64,000 nt of DNA from Bradyrhizobium sp. JYMT SZCCT0428 (GTDB taxonomy: Bacteria > Pseudomonadota > Alphaproteobacteria > Rhizobiales > Xanthobacteraceae), in contig NZ_JAFCLS010000008.1 in NCBI RefSeq assembly GCF_018131075.1, positions 158,274 to 222,273 on the forward strand. Reading direction: 5' to 3'. The notes beneath the pieces were generated by a model. It saw only the letters and a list, made by a program, of their open reading frames with translations. It was not told the origin of the DNA and searched no databases. Positions 16,319-25,544 of the stretch are shown here, piece after piece. The translations under genes and the position numbers were made by a program. The stretch's first letter is position 1. Each line of letters starts with the position of its first letter.

Positions 16319-17509
16319 ATGAAACTGATTAAACTTCTCTGCGGCTTCGCCTTCCTGGTGGTGCTGGCGAGCAACATCTGGACCATCTCGCGCTGGAGCG
16401 AAAGCCGCGGGGTCTATGACGACATCTGCTATTTGCGGCAGGCGCATCTGTTCAAGCTGTTCGGCCTGGACGGGCTCAACACCGACATCAAGCGCGAGGA
16501 CGACCAATATCTCGCCAACAAGCTGAAGGCGATCGGCTATCCCGAGTGGAACGTGGCGACGCGGGCTCCCTGTCACGTCTGGATGGAGAAGACGAAAAAA
16601 ACCGTCATTCAATATCCGCCGGGGACCGGGTTTGCGCTGGCGCTGTTCCCGGAAGGCTTCCAGGTTATCCCGCTCTATGTTCTGGCGTCGATCGTGGTAA
16701 CCGGTTTCGCACTGCTCGCGTTGAGCTACGCATCAACATGGTATTCGCTCGCATTGGCGGCCGTCTTCGGGGATGTCGCGATCTACCTGATGATCAATCC
16801 GACCAAGGCGAGCTATTCGATCGCGCCGACCATGATGGTCTGCGCTCTCGCGGGCTGGCTCACCGCGAAGCTGTTCAAGGATGGCTCGCGGCACCGGCTT
16901 GTGCTGCTCGCGCTGGTGGGCCTGCTGATCAGTCTCTCCGTGAATTTGCGCCTGCCGAACCTGTTCCTGTCGGCGGGCTATTGCCTGTATCTCGCCGGCG
17001 CATTCCTGCTGGCGCGAAACAGGGAGACGTTCCTGCAAGGGGCGGCATTCGGCGCAGCCTTGCTGATCGGGATGGCGCCGACGCTGGTCGCGAATGCGAT
17101 CAATGCGGGCAGCCCCTTCACGACGACCTATGGCGGACAGGACGTCACGCCGCCGGAGCTGGATGCAAGCGTCCTCTGGCAGTATTTCAGGGACGTGCAG
17201 TTCACCTTGCTGGCGATTGCCGCCGTCTGGACCGCCTGGCTGTGGCGCTACAATCAGGGGGGCGCGAGGCAGGCCGCCATTTTGCTCGCCGCCAATCTGG
17301 TGGTGAACGCGATTTTCTTCATGACGCATCCGATCTTCACGCCGTATTACATCATGCCGATCGACATGCTCACGCTGTGGACGCTGCTGTTCGCAACGCT
17401 CAATCTGCGCGGCGAGGCCGCCGCCGAGCCGGGCTTTCCTCAACTGGCAAAAGCCTTGAAGCGGCATCGGCGATCCATGGTCAGGCCTGATTCGGCAGGT
17501 CCGCGATGA
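16319..17509 (+). CDS. Polytopic membrane protein, likely glycosyltransferase of GT39/ArnT-like fold
   Basis: The 396-residue protein has about 9-10 predicted membrane helices. The first periplasmic loop (ISRWSESRGVYDDICYLRQAHLF) carries acidic residues, as in GT-C type polyprenyl-phosphate-dependent transferases, though a classic DD/DE motif is not clear. Helices include IPLYVLASIVVTGFALLALSY and LVVNAIFFMTHPIFTPYYIMPIDML. The ATG at 16319 comes directly before a hydrophobic start (MKLIKLLCGFAFLVVL). It overlaps the next gene by ATGA, so the two are translationally coupled. The coupled GT2 enzyme would make the lipid-linked donor; this protein would use it. Acceptor unknown. Confidence 0.75.
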   Translation: MKLIKLLCGFAFLVVLASNIWTISRWSESRGVYDDICYLRQAHLFKLFGLDGLNTDIKREDDQYLANKLKAIGYPEWNVATRAPCHVWMEKTKKTVIQYPPGTGFALALFPEGFQVIPLYVLASIVVTGFALLALSYASTWYSLALAAVFGDVAIYLMINPTKASYSIAPTMMVCALAGWLTAKLFKDGSRHRLVLLALVGLLISLSVNLRLPNLFLSAGYCLYLAGAFLLARNRETFLQGAAFGAALLIGMAPTLVANAINAGSPFTTTYGGQDVTPPELDASVLWQYFRDVQFTLLAIAAVWTAWLWRYNQGGARQAAILLAANLVVNAIFFMTHPIFTPYYIMPIDMLTLWTLLFATLNLRGEAAAEPGFPQLAKALKRHRRSMVRPDSAGPR

Positions 17510-18441
17510 CGACAACAGCGTTGCGAGTTGCGGTTCTGGTGCCGTGCTTCAACGAGGAGGCGGCCGTCGCGACCGTGGTCGCCGATTTTCGCAGAGTACT
17601 GCCGGCGGCCGAAATCTTCGTCTATGACAACAATTCAAGAGATCGCACCGTCGAACTCGCGCGGGCGGCCGGCGCAGAGGTGCGCAGCGAACGCCGTCAG
17701 GGCAAGGGGCATGTCATCCGGCGGATGTTTGCCGATATCGACGCCGACATCTACGTGCTGGTCGACGGCGACGCGACCTACGACGCCCCCAGCGCCCCAC
17801 GCATGATCGAGGCCCTGGTCAACGAACACCTCGACATGGTGGTGGGCTTTCGCGTCGATCAATCGGCCGCCGCCTACCGGCCCGGTCACCGCACCGGCAA
17901 CTGGATGCTGACCGGATTCCTTTCGATGGTGTTCGGTCAGGCGTTCAAGGATATCCTCTCCGGCTACCGCGTGTTCTCGCGCCGCTTCGTCAAATCGTTT
18001 CCGGTGTTGTCGGACGGCTTCGAGATCGAAACCGAGCTCAGCGTGCATGCGCTCGAACTGGCGCTGCCGGTGGCCGAAATCGAGACACCCTATTTCGCCC
18101 GGCCCGAGGGGTCGTTCAGCAAGCTGAACACCTGGCGCGACGGTTTCCGCATCCTCGGCACCATCCTGAAACTCTACCGGTCGGAAAAGCCGCTGCGGTT
18201 CTTCACCGCAATCGGCGTGTTGCTGATGGTGATTTCCGTCGTGCTCGCGATCCCCGTCATCATCACCTATCTCGAGCAAGGTATCGTTCCGCGATTGCCG
18301 ACCGCGGTATTGTCGATGGGCTTGATGATCATGGCGGTGCTGTCGGTCTCATCGGGGCTGGTGCTGGACACGGTGACGCGCGGCCGCCGCGAGATGAAAC
18401 TGCTGGCCTACCTGTCGCAACCGGCGATCAACAAGAAATGA
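17506..18441 (+). CDS. GT2-family glycosyltransferase, Dpm1/ArnC-like
   Basis: The 311-residue protein has an N-terminal GT-A domain: VAVLVPCFNEEAAVATVVADF for nucleotide binding, YVLVDGDATYDA for the DxD metal site, and KDILSGYRVFSRRFVKSFPVLSDGFEIETEL for the acceptor and catalytic region. Two C-terminal membrane helices follow (FFTAIGVLLMVISVVLAIPVIITYL and LSMGLMIMAVLSVSSGLVL). This layout matches polyprenyl-phosphate sugar synthases. It starts inside the previous gene's stop (ATGA). Donor sugar unknown; cell-surface glycolipid or polysaccharide work is likely. Confidence 0.9.
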   Translation: MTTTALRVAVLVPCFNEEAAVATVVADFRRVLPAAEIFVYDNNSRDRTVELARAAGAEVRSERRQGKGHVIRRMFADIDADIYVLVDGDATYDAPSAPRMIEALVNEHLDMVVGFRVDQSAAAYRPGHRTGNWMLTGFLSMVFGQAFKDILSGYRVFSRRFVKSFPVLSDGFEIETELSVHALELALPVAEIETPYFARPEGSFSKLNTWRDGFRILGTILKLYRSEKPLRFFTAIGVLLMVISVVLAIPVIITYLEQGIVPRLPTAVLSMGLMIMAVLSVSSGLVLDTVTRGRREMKLLAYLSQPAINKK

Positions 18442-18509
18442 GGCAAAGCGGGCTTTAGCGCTGGCGGCAATGGACCGCGCCGCTGCCAGATGCTATTCCG
18501 CGCCTTACC

Positions 18510-19022
18510 ATGAGCGAACTTTCCGTCACCATATTACCCGAAACGCCAAAGGACGCGCAGGCCATCGAGCGTCTGCTCGAACGCACCTTCGGCCCCGGCC
18601 GCTTCGTGCTGAGCGCCTACCGGCTGCGCGAGCACGTCGATCATCTGCTCGATCTGTCGTTCACGGCACGGATCGGCACGCTGATGGTCGGCTCGGTGCG
18701 CCAGCTGCCGGTTTGCATCGGCGATACCCCCGCCTTGATGCTCGGTCCGTTGACGGTCGAGCCGCCGTTTCGCAGCCGCGGCGTCGGGCGCATGCTGCTC
18801 GATCGCGCCCTTGCGGATGCCAAGGCAAAGGGCCATCGCCTGGTCATTCTGGTCGGCGACGAGGCCTATTACAACCGTGTCGGCTTCAAGGCCGTGCCGA
18901 AGGGGCGGATGACCATGCCCGGCCCGGTCGATTACAGCCGCCTCCTGGTCGCCGAACTCGTCGACGGCGCCTTCGATGGCGTCTCCGGTGCCATTCGCCC
19001 GGACTGGAGCAAGGCGCGCTGA
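18510..19022 (+). CDS. GNAT family N-acetyltransferase
   Basis: The 170-residue protein has the GNAT fold with acetyl-CoA motif A: LMLGPLTVEPPFRSRGVGRMLLDRALADAKAKGH (RSRGVG as the R/Q-x-x-G-x-G/A loop). Motif B, LVILVGDEAYYNRVGFKAVP, resembles YhbS-like N-acetyltransferases. The N-terminal half, ERLLERTFGPGRFVLSAYRLRE, is characteristic of this subgroup. Substrate unknown. The gene is 68 bases from the GT gene and ends 24 bases from the convergent receptor gene. Confidence 0.93.
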   Translation: MSELSVTILPETPKDAQAIERLLERTFGPGRFVLSAYRLREHVDHLLDLSFTARIGTLMVGSVRQLPVCIGDTPALMLGPLTVEPPFRSRGVGRMLLDRALADAKAKGHRLVILVGDEAYYNRVGFKAVPKGRMTMPGPVDYSRLLVAELVDGAFDGVSGAIRPDWSKAR

Positions 19023-19046
19023 TCTCGCCCTGCTCCAGCGGGGCTG

Positions 19047-21425
19047 CTAGAACTTCAAATTCGCAAACGCCCGCATTCCGATGCCCGGCAACAGAACCTC
19101 GTCCTTGTTGTACGATACCGAGTTGCGGATGTTTTCGTTCAACAGGTTGTTGCCGACCAGGCCAACCGTCATTTCCCGCGCGCCGAACCAGGACGCATCG
19201 AGCTTGGTCCTGTAACTGAGTTCGGCCTTCAACAGATTATATCCCGCCGTCGGCGTCTCGCCGATCACGGCGATATCGTTCTGCGCGAAGGCGTGCAGCA
19301 GATTGACGCGCGCCAGCCAGTTGGCGTCGCGATAGAACAGGCCGCCTCCGAGCCGCTGCGGTGGAATCCGCGGTACGTTGGTCCCGTCCTCGAAGGTCGC
19401 GCGGACGATATCGTATTGTCCCTCGATCCCGAACAGGCCGTTCCAGACCGGCAGCACGTCGTACTGAAACTGGAATTCGCCGCCGCGGAAGGTGGCGTCG
19501 CGCTGGGAGTAGATCGCCTGGTTGAGTTCGAGACCCGGGCCGGCCTGGCACACGCCGTCTTCGCACGTGTTGCCGGTCAGCCGCCGATAGATGAAGCCGT
19601 TGAACTTGGTGTAATAGCCGGTGATTTCAAATCGCAAGGGGCCTGTTGCCCGTCGCAATCCGACTTCGACCGATTTCGCGGTCTCGATACCCAGATTGGG
19701 ATTGCCGATATCGAATGTGACGGTCGCATCGTGACCGCCGCGTGAAAACAGCTCGGCGGGCTTGGGGGCGCGCTCGACATATTGGCCGGTGATGCTCGCA
19801 ACCAGATTCCATGGAAGATTCTGGATCAGGCCGATACTCCCGCTCTTCGGCGCGAAGTTGAGGTTGCGCGGCGTGGCGGGGCCAATGGCACCGGGATCGA
19901 CGTTGAGGTCGAACTCATCCGGAATGAAGGCCGGCGTCGTTCCAGTCAGGTGGGCGTGCTCGATACGCCCGGCAATCTGCGCCTTTGTCGTATCGCTGAA
20001 TTTCAGTTCGTTGAAAATGTATCCGGCGACCTTGGTGTTCTTGTTGGGATCCCACAAGCCGTTCACTGGACTGCCGATATCATCCGGGCTCGGTGCTGTG
20101 AGTTCCTGATGCGAGGCCTGGATGCCGACAGCCGTGGTGAGGGCGGCGAAGCGGACGTTGAACGGTGCCAGCTGTACCTCGACGCGGCCTTCCTGCTCCT
20201 TGTTGGTGAAGGTCTGGCGCACGCCCAGCGTCGTCAGATCGGCGGGGTCGGCGAGGCCGATCTCATTGTGCTTATAGTCGGTGGCGCCCGCCCAGAAGCG
20301 CACCGTATCGATCGCCGCCGCGTCCGGCCGGTATTCGCCCTTGGCCGTGAATTTGGTTTGGCGCGCGTCGATCCGGGTCTGGTGATCGGCGCCGTCGATG
20401 CCGGGTATGTGATAGAGCGTGTCGTTCTGCGTGACGGCGGCGCCGATGAATCCGCCATGGAAGAAATACGAACCGCCGATCGATGCGCCGGTGGCCTGCG
20501 CCGCGGAGTTCGGCTGGCGTCCATCGACCGGCCGGGTCTGGTCGAACAGATAGGGATAGCTCGGAATGTTGTAATCGCTCGACTTGCGTCCATAGGCGTC
20601 GGCATGAATGGCAACATTGCCGCCGCCGGCGTCGAGCAGAATGCCGCCTTCGACGCCGCGATCGACCGAATTGACCGCGGTGCGGGTCTCGACGTTCAGG
20701 CACCCCGGAGCTGCGGCATTGGCGAGCGGGGCCTTCACCGGAAGTCCATAGGTCTGGAACGGGGGGGCCGCGCAGGTGGGCAAAGCGTCCGGAATGCGGT
20801 TGTTGGTGGCGCTGACAACGCCACCGATCGCCGTGGACCCGTAACGCAGGGTTGCCGGTCCGCGGATGACCTCGATCTGATTGGTGGAAAGCGGATCGAT
20901 CGGCACGAAGTGATCTTCGCCGAGGTCCGAGGCGCCGTTGCTGCCGATCCCGTTCTCGACGATGCCGACGCGATTGACGTCGAGACCCCTGATGATCGGC
21001 CGGCTTGACGCTCCGGGCGCGAAGCTCGAGCCGGTGATCCCGGGCTTGGAGAACAGGAGATCGCCGAGCGTGCCACCGCCCTGCCGGCGGATTTCCTCGT
21101 TGGGTATGACGGTGACGGTAGCGAACTGGTCGGTCACGACAGGCAGCACACCCTGTTGAGGTGCGGCGGCGACGGGGGCCGGTTGCGGCTCGTTATCGCG
21201 TTCGCGATTGCGGCCGGGCACGCCGCGGGCGACGCGCGCCGGCTTTCGCGCCGGGGTCACGTTCCGCCGCACGATCGGGCTTGGCGCCGTCACGGTGATT
21301 TCCGGCAGTTGTGTCGAGGAGGATGGCGCGGCCGCGTCCTGGGCCATCGCGCCGTTGCCGACCGCGCACAGGAATAGCCAGCTTGCGCCACCGATATTGA
21401 GCGCTCGTCTTTTAGTGAATGTCAT
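19047..21425 (-). CDS. TonB-dependent outer-membrane receptor (probable zinc/metal uptake, ZnuD-like)
   Basis: The 792-residue protein has a signal peptide (ALNIGGASWLFLCAVGNGAMAQ). A TonB-box-like stretch (LPEITVTAPSP) and a Pro/Arg-rich linker follow, then the plug domain, including RQGGGTLGDLLFSKPGI and STNQIEVIRGPATLRYGSTAIGGVVS, and a large beta-barrel ending in MRAFANLKF. A terminal Phe is typical of barrels. A start at ATG 21425 is preferred over the open frame up to 21488, because the signal peptide begins there. Together with DUF2946 it lies beyond a Zur-like box, pointing to zinc rather than siderophore uptake. The barrel lacks an obvious His-rich loop, so the ligand is inferred. 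Confidence 0.9.
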   Translation of the reverse strand: MTFTKRRALNIGGASWLFLCAVGNGAMAQDAAAPSSSTQLPEITVTAPSPIVRRNVTPARKPARVARGVPGRNRERDNEPQPAPVAAAPQQGVLPVVTDQFATVTVIPNEEIRRQGGGTLGDLLFSKPGITGSSFAPGASSRPIIRGLDVNRVGIVENGIGSNGASDLGEDHFVPIDPLSTNQIEVIRGPATLRYGSTAIGGVVSATNNRIPDALPTCAAPPFQTYGLPVKAPLANAAAPGCLNVETRTAVNSVDRGVEGGILLDAGGGNVAIHADAYGRKSSDYNIPSYPYLFDQTRPVDGRQPNSAAQATGASIGGSYFFHGGFIGAAVTQNDTLYHIPGIDGADHQTRIDARQTKFTAKGEYRPDAAAIDTVRFWAGATDYKHNEIGLADPADLTTLGVRQTFTNKEQEGRVEVQLAPFNVRFAALTTAVGIQASHQELTAPSPDDIGSPVNGLWDPNKNTKVAGYIFNELKFSDTTKAQIAGRIEHAHLTGTTPAFIPDEFDLNVDPGAIGPATPRNLNFAPKSGSIGLIQNLPWNLVASITGQYVERAPKPAELFSRGGHDATVTFDIGNPNLGIETAKSVEVGLRRATGPLRFEITGYYTKFNGFIYRRLTGNTCEDGVCQAGPGLELNQAIYSQRDATFRGGEFQFQYDVLPVWNGLFGIEGQYDIVRATFEDGTNVPRIPPQRLGGGLFYRDANWLARVNLLHAFAQNDIAVIGETPTAGYNLLKAELSYRTKLDASWFGAREMTVGLVGNNLLNENIRNSVSYNKDEVLLPGIGMRAFANLKF

Positions 21426-21531
21426 TGTCCCGATCCTGATTCCGTCAAGCGACGGATCGATTCGATTATCCCTTGGCGGATCGGCCACGTGTCACGCGGC
21501 GATCCCCTTCGGGCGCATCAGTCAATCGATG

Positions 21532-21942
21532 TCAGGAGGCGGGAGGGGCGCGGGACTGGAACGGTGAGCGGACCGAACTCAGATGCGCGAATTCGGCGTC
21601 GGTCGTCAGGTATAGAAGTTCGATGGCCTGCGGCAGCAGCAACAGCGGCGGTGCCGAGAATACGAGGTTGTTGGCCAGCGAAATGACAGCGCAGATCGCG
21701 CAAGCCTCAGCCGGATGGTCGGTATCGTGATTGGACGGTGGCTGCGTTTGGGCGGCTTGGCCTGCCGCATCCGCTACGGCGGGGATCTGCGCATGATCGA
21801 GGTCAACCTGCGCTAGGCTGGTCGCGATCGCAGGTGCGGCCGCGGCCGGGTGGTAATGCCCGCACGACAGCGCAAACTGGATCGCGAGCGCGAGCAGCGC
21901 CAGCCGCGAGCCGTGTTTGACGTTATTCCTGAACCACTTCAC
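21532..21942 (-). CDS. DUF2946 family protein
   Basis: The 136-residue protein has a signal or anchor segment (RLALLALAIQFALSCGHYHPA). The DUF2946 signature HDTDHPAEACAICAVISLANNLVFSAPPLLLLP follows, with clustered His, Cys and Asp residues able to bind a metal. DUF2946 genes commonly sit beside TonB receptors or copper/zinc genes. It is the first gene of the receptor unit; 106 bases separate it from the receptor start. A Zur-like box lies 50 bases upstream. Periplasmic metal handling is a reasonable guess, not a demonstrated role. Confidence 0.87.
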   Translation of the reverse strand: MKWFRNNVKHGSRLALLALAIQFALSCGHYHPAAAAPAIATSLAQVDLDHAQIPAVADAAGQAAQTQPPSNHDTDHPAEACAICAVISLANNLVFSAPPLLLLPQAIELLYLTTDAEFAHLSSVRSPFQSRAPPAS

Positions 21943-21991
21943 GACGATGGAGGCCTTGTCCCGGGCCGGCCAAGGTGTCTCGGCCTTCCCA

Positions 21992-22008
21992 ATGTTATAT
22001 TATAACAT
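21992..22008. promoter_or_regulatory. Zur-like operator, DUF2946/receptor side
   Basis: The perfect 17-bp odd palindrome ATGTTATATTATAACAT contains GTTAT-ATT-ATAAC (21994-22006), the architecture of alphaproteobacterial Zur boxes. It lies 50 bases from the DUF2946 start codon. AT-rich bases here contrast with the GC-rich surroundings. Confidence 0.78.
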
Positions 22009-22172
22009 CAGCGGTGGTCCGCGGGGTCAACCGTGCTTGTTCCGGGTGCCGACGCAATTCAAAGCGTGTGTGTGATTCACGCAACGGTATGCGGGTCGAG
22101 CGGATCATCGTCGATTGGGCGCACCCGGCGTCCCTCAGTTTTCCCGGTTGACAGCCGAGCTGCGTTGGGATT

Positions 22173-22187
22173 GTTATGTTATAACAT
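22173..22187. promoter_or_regulatory. Zur-like operator, COG0523 side
   Basis: GTTAT-GTT-ATAAC (22173-22185) shares the same 5-3-5 design as the box at 21994-22006; the 12-bp ATGTTATAACAT is a perfect palindrome. It lies about 63 bases before the COG0523 start codon. Confidence 0.75.
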
Positions 22188-22249
22188 TACATATCCGCGT
22201 CGCCGTCGTCGTTTGGGATTCCGTGAACTGAACAGGCTCTTTGACCTCG

Positions 22250-23458
22250 ATGCGAAAACTCCCCGTCACCGTCTTGTCCGGCTTCCTCGGGGCTGGAAAG
22301 ACAACTTTGCTAAACCACGTGCTGAACAACCGTCGCGGCCTGAAAGTTGCGGTGATTGTGAACGACATGAGCGAGGTCAACATCGACGCCGACCTGGTCC
22401 GCGATGGCGGTGCGAACCTGTCGCGGACTGACGAAAAACTGGTTGAAATGACCAACGGGTGCATTTGCTGCACGCTGCGAGACGATCTCTTGAAGGAAAT
22501 CCGTGGGCTCGCCGAAAGCGACAGGTTCGACTACCTCCTGATCGAATCGACCGGCATTTCCGAACCGCTCCCGGTTGCGGCGACGTTCGATTTCCGGACC
22601 GAGGAGGGCGACAGTCTTTCCGACGTGGCAATACTCGACACCATGGTAACCGTGGTCGATGCCGTAAACTTGCTGCGGGACTATTCCTCGACCGACTTCA
22701 TAAGGGATCGCGGCGAGTCGCTCGGCGCTGATGACAAGCGAACGATGGTGGATCTGCTGGTCGAGCAGATCGAATTCGCTGACGTGGTGGTGCTCAACAA
22801 GATCGGCGATGCTTCCAATGACCAGTTGGAGGCCGCCCGCAAAATCATTCGCGCGCTGAACCCCGCTGCCGACATCGTGGAGACCGATTTCTCCAACGCG
22901 CCGTTCGAGCGCATTCTCAACACCGGTCGTTTTGATTTTGAGCGGGCGCAGCAGCATCCGCTGTGGTTCAAGGAACTATACGGCTTCGCCAACCATACGC
23001 CGGAGACAGAACAATACGGCGTCGGCAGCTTTGTCTATCGGGCGCGTCGACCGTTCGATCCCATGAAGTTCTATCAATTCCTGAGGGAAAGCTGGGCCGG
23101 AGTCATCCGCGCCAAAGGGCATTTCTGGATCGCGACGCGTCCGCAATGGCTGGGTGAATTGAGTCAGGCTGGCGCGATTGTCCGAACGGAAGGTCTGGGC
23201 TTTTGGTGGGCCAATGTCCCTGCCGACCGCTGGCCGGACGACCCGTTCTGGCGGCAATCGCTCAAGAAGAACTGGAACGAACTGTACGGCGATCGCCGGC
23301 AGGAGATCGTCTTCATCGGCACCGCCATGGACGAGGACGCCATCACGGCGCGGCTCGACGCATGTCTTGTTCCGGGAAAGTCCGGCATGCACATCGATGA
23401 ATGGGCTAGTCTGCCCGATCCATTCCCCAGATGGCGTCGCGCCGATGAGGCCGCTTAG
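22250..23458 (+). CDS. COG0523-family GTPase metallochaperone (CobW/ZigA/YeiR type)
   Basis: The 402-residue protein has the G1 motif [10 protein letters not shown] (residues 11-20) and the metal motif CxCC as C71-I-C73-C74 within [12 protein letters not shown]. The COG0523 Walker B region [11 protein letters not shown] and the G4-like motif LNKIGD follow. A CobW C-terminal domain comes last ([32 protein letters not shown]). These GTPases deliver zinc to client proteins under zinc starvation when Zur-regulated. The start could also be TTG at 22241, which has AACAGG at better spacing; I chose ATG. It is divergent from the receptor unit and preceded by its own Zur-like box. Confidence 0.94.
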   Translation: MRKLPVTVLSGFLGAGKTTLLNHVLNNRRGLKVAVIVNDMSEVNIDADLVRDGGANLSRTDEKLVEMTNGCICCTLRDDLLKEIRGLAESDRFDYLLIESTGISEPLPVAATFDFRTEEGDSLSDVAILDTMVTVVDAVNLLRDYSSTDFIRDRGESLGADDKRTMVDLLVEQIEFADVVVLNKIGDASNDQLEAARKIIRALNPAADIVETDFSNAPFERILNTGRFDFERAQQHPLWFKELYGFANHTPETEQYGVGSFVYRARRPFDPMKFYQFLRESWAGVIRAKGHFWIATRPQWLGELSQAGAIVRTEGLGFWWANVPADRWPDDPFWRQSLKKNWNELYGDRRQEIVFIGTAMDEDAITARLDACLVPGKSGMHIDEWASLPDPFPRWRRADEAA

Positions 23459-23476
23459 CCATTCGGCGCGTTGCTT

Positions 23477-25540
23477 CTAGCGCCCTTCGCGGATCCAGGT
23501 CGCGGCGAAGGCACCGAGCAACAGCAGCAGGCCGATCAGGCCGGCGAACATCGGCAGCACGCCGACGCCTTTGACGACGCTGGCGTCGCGCATCTTCACG
23601 CCCATCCAGCCGTCGCCGCGGAAGATGCTGGTGGAGCGCACCGGCACGATGCGGGGCAGGTCGATGCTTGACCCGTCGACCACGCGTCGCGCGTCGCCGC
23701 CGGTCGCTTGCGCCAGCGGCTTGAGCATTTCGATCGTCGACGTGACTTCGGAAAATTCCCTCGGGTTGGTCGGTCCGACATTGATCAGCGCCTTCAGCGT
23801 GCCGTCGGTCGCCTGCCACAGGCCGAGTTCGCTTGCCGGCAGGGTCGAGCGCCAGGTGCCGGGATCGCTCGCGGTCAGCGTCAATTCGCGGGTGGCACCG
23901 CTCGGCGAGGTCACCGTCACGGGTGCGACGGTGTCGGCCATGGTCTGTCGCAGCACCACGAGGTCCTTGCCCTGGATCTGCAGGCGCAGCGCCTCTTCGT
24001 CGAGATCAGGCTGCTTCATCAGCCAATGCGACATCCGCCGCAACAGATCGAGATGTGGACCGCCGCCTTCATAACCGCGCGCCCACAGCCAGATATGGTC
24101 CGACAGCAGCAGCGCGACGCGGCCCTCGCCGAAGCGCGACAGCAGCAGCAGCGGCTTGCCGTCGGCGCCGGTCATGACCGGCGGCGTGATGGCGTTGCGC
24201 GTCTCCACGGTGCGGAAGAACCGGCTCCAGCGCGGCGGTTCGTTGGCGGAGCCTTCGAGGCCGCGCGTCACCGGATGACGTTTACCGATGTCGCTCAGAC
24301 GTGCGTAAAACGGCTTCTCGGAGACGCCGACGGGTTCGGCCGGCAGCACCGAATCCAAAGGCGTGCGCCAGATGCTGCTGGTCGAGGCGTAGTCAGGCCC
24401 GGCGGACACCAGCACCGCGCCGCCGGCGCGCACATAGCGCGCCATATTCTCGAAATAGGGGATCGGCAGCACGCCCTGGCGGGCGTAGCGATCGAAGATG
24501 ATCAGCTGGAATTCGTTGATCTTCTGCTGGAACAGTTCGCGGGTCGGAAACGCGATCAGCGACAGTTCGTTGATCGGCGTGCCGTCCTGCTTCTCCGGCG
24601 GGCGCAGAATGGTGAAATGCACGAGGTCGATGCTGGCGTCGGACTTCAACAGATTGCGCCAGGTGCGTTCGCCGGAATGCGGCTCGCCGGATACCAGCAA
24701 CACGCGCAATTTATCGCGCACACCTTCGATCGCGACCACGGCGCGGTTGTTGACCAGCGTCAGTTCGTTCTCGAGCGGCGAGGCCTCGATCTCGACGATG
24801 TTGGAGCCGGCATGCTTGATGTCGATATCAACATTGGCGGTCTGGCCGCTTTGCAAGGTGCGTTCGTTGATCACCTCGCCGTCGCGGCGCACGACGATTC
24901 TGGCGCGCTGGCCGGTGACGCCCTGGTCGTCCAGCCGGTAGGTGATGGTCTGGGGCTGGCCGACGATGCCGAATCTTGGCGCGGCCGAAATCGCGACGCG
25001 GCGGTCACGCTCGTCCTTGCGGCCGGTGACCAGTGCATGCACCGGCGCCTGGAAGCCCAACGCCGCGGCGTTGGCGGGAATGTCGTGGACGCGGCCGTCG
25101 GTGATCAGGAAGGCGCCGGCGACGCGATCGACGGGAACATCCGCCAGCGCCGACGACAACGCGCCGAACAGCTTGGTGCCGTCGGTTTCGCCGTCGGCCT
25201 GTCCGGCGTCGACGACGCGCACTTCCAGTCCCTTGACCTTCTTGAGGCTGTCGACCAGGGCTTCCTGCGCCTTCGCCGTCTCCTCATTGCGGGTGCCGAA
25301 ATTCTGGCTCGGGCTCTTGTCGATGACCACGGCGGCGACCGACGACAACGGCTCGCGGTCTTCGCGCGTGAAGGAGGGGTTGGCGAGCGCGAGCAAGATC
25401 AGCGCCAGCGCGGTGACGCGCACGGCCGCGCCCCGCGCGCGGCCGATCAGCAGCAGCACCGAGATCGCGACGATCGCGGCCAGCGCGATCCACAGCACGA
25501 GGGTCGGGACGAGGGGGGTGAACGCGATGCCGTATTGCAT
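23477..25540 (-). CDS. Large membrane protein with GATase-like domain, partner of the MoxR operon
   Basis: The 687-residue protein begins with two membrane helices (LVPTLVLWIALAAIVAISVLLLI; VRVTALALILLALANPSF). A large extracytoplasmic part follows: VVIDKSPSQNFG, ITYRLDD beta-type repeats, LRVLLVSGEPHSGERTW and MARYVRAGGAVLVSAGP, which looks like a class I glutamine amidotransferase-like fold. A terminal membrane helix (GVLPMFAGLIGLLLLLGAFAATWI) ends the protein. It is last in moxR-DUF58-DUF4159-this gene (4-base gap). The vWA-like ordering of hydrophobic strands is suggestive but no MIDAS motif is plain. Function unknown. Confidence 0.85.
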   Translation of the reverse strand: MQYGIAFTPLVPTLVLWIALAAIVAISVLLLIGRARGAAVRVTALALILLALANPSFTREDREPLSSVAAVVIDKSPSQNFGTRNEETAKAQEALVDSLKKVKGLEVRVVDAGQADGETDGTKLFGALSSALADVPVDRVAGAFLITDGRVHDIPANAAALGFQAPVHALVTGRKDERDRRVAISAAPRFGIVGQPQTITYRLDDQGVTGQRARIVVRRDGEVINERTLQSGQTANVDIDIKHAGSNIVEIEASPLENELTLVNNRAVVAIEGVRDKLRVLLVSGEPHSGERTWRNLLKSDASIDLVHFTILRPPEKQDGTPINELSLIAFPTRELFQQKINEFQLIIFDRYARQGVLPIPYFENMARYVRAGGAVLVSAGPDYASTSSIWRTPLDSVLPAEPVGVSEKPFYARLSDIGKRHPVTRGLEGSANEPPRWSRFFRTVETRNAITPPVMTGADGKPLLLLSRFGEGRVALLLSDHIWLWARGYEGGGPHLDLLRRMSHWLMKQPDLDEEALRLQIQGKDLVVLRQTMADTVAPVTVTSPSGATRELTLTASDPGTWRSTLPASELGLWQATDGTLKALINVGPTNPREFSEVTSTIEMLKPLAQATGGDARRVVDGSSIDLPRIVPVRSTSIFRGDGWMGVKMRDASVVKGVGVLPMFAGLIGLLLLLGAFAATWIREGR

Positions 25541-25544
25541 GCCG

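Larger units (their letters stand above)
21943..22249. other. Divergent regulatory region between the receptor unit and the GTPase gene
   Basis: The 307-base gap contains the two Zur-like operators and no credible coding sequence. The middle part (22010-22170) shows no repeat, hairpin or start with a ribosome site. Confidence 0.7.
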
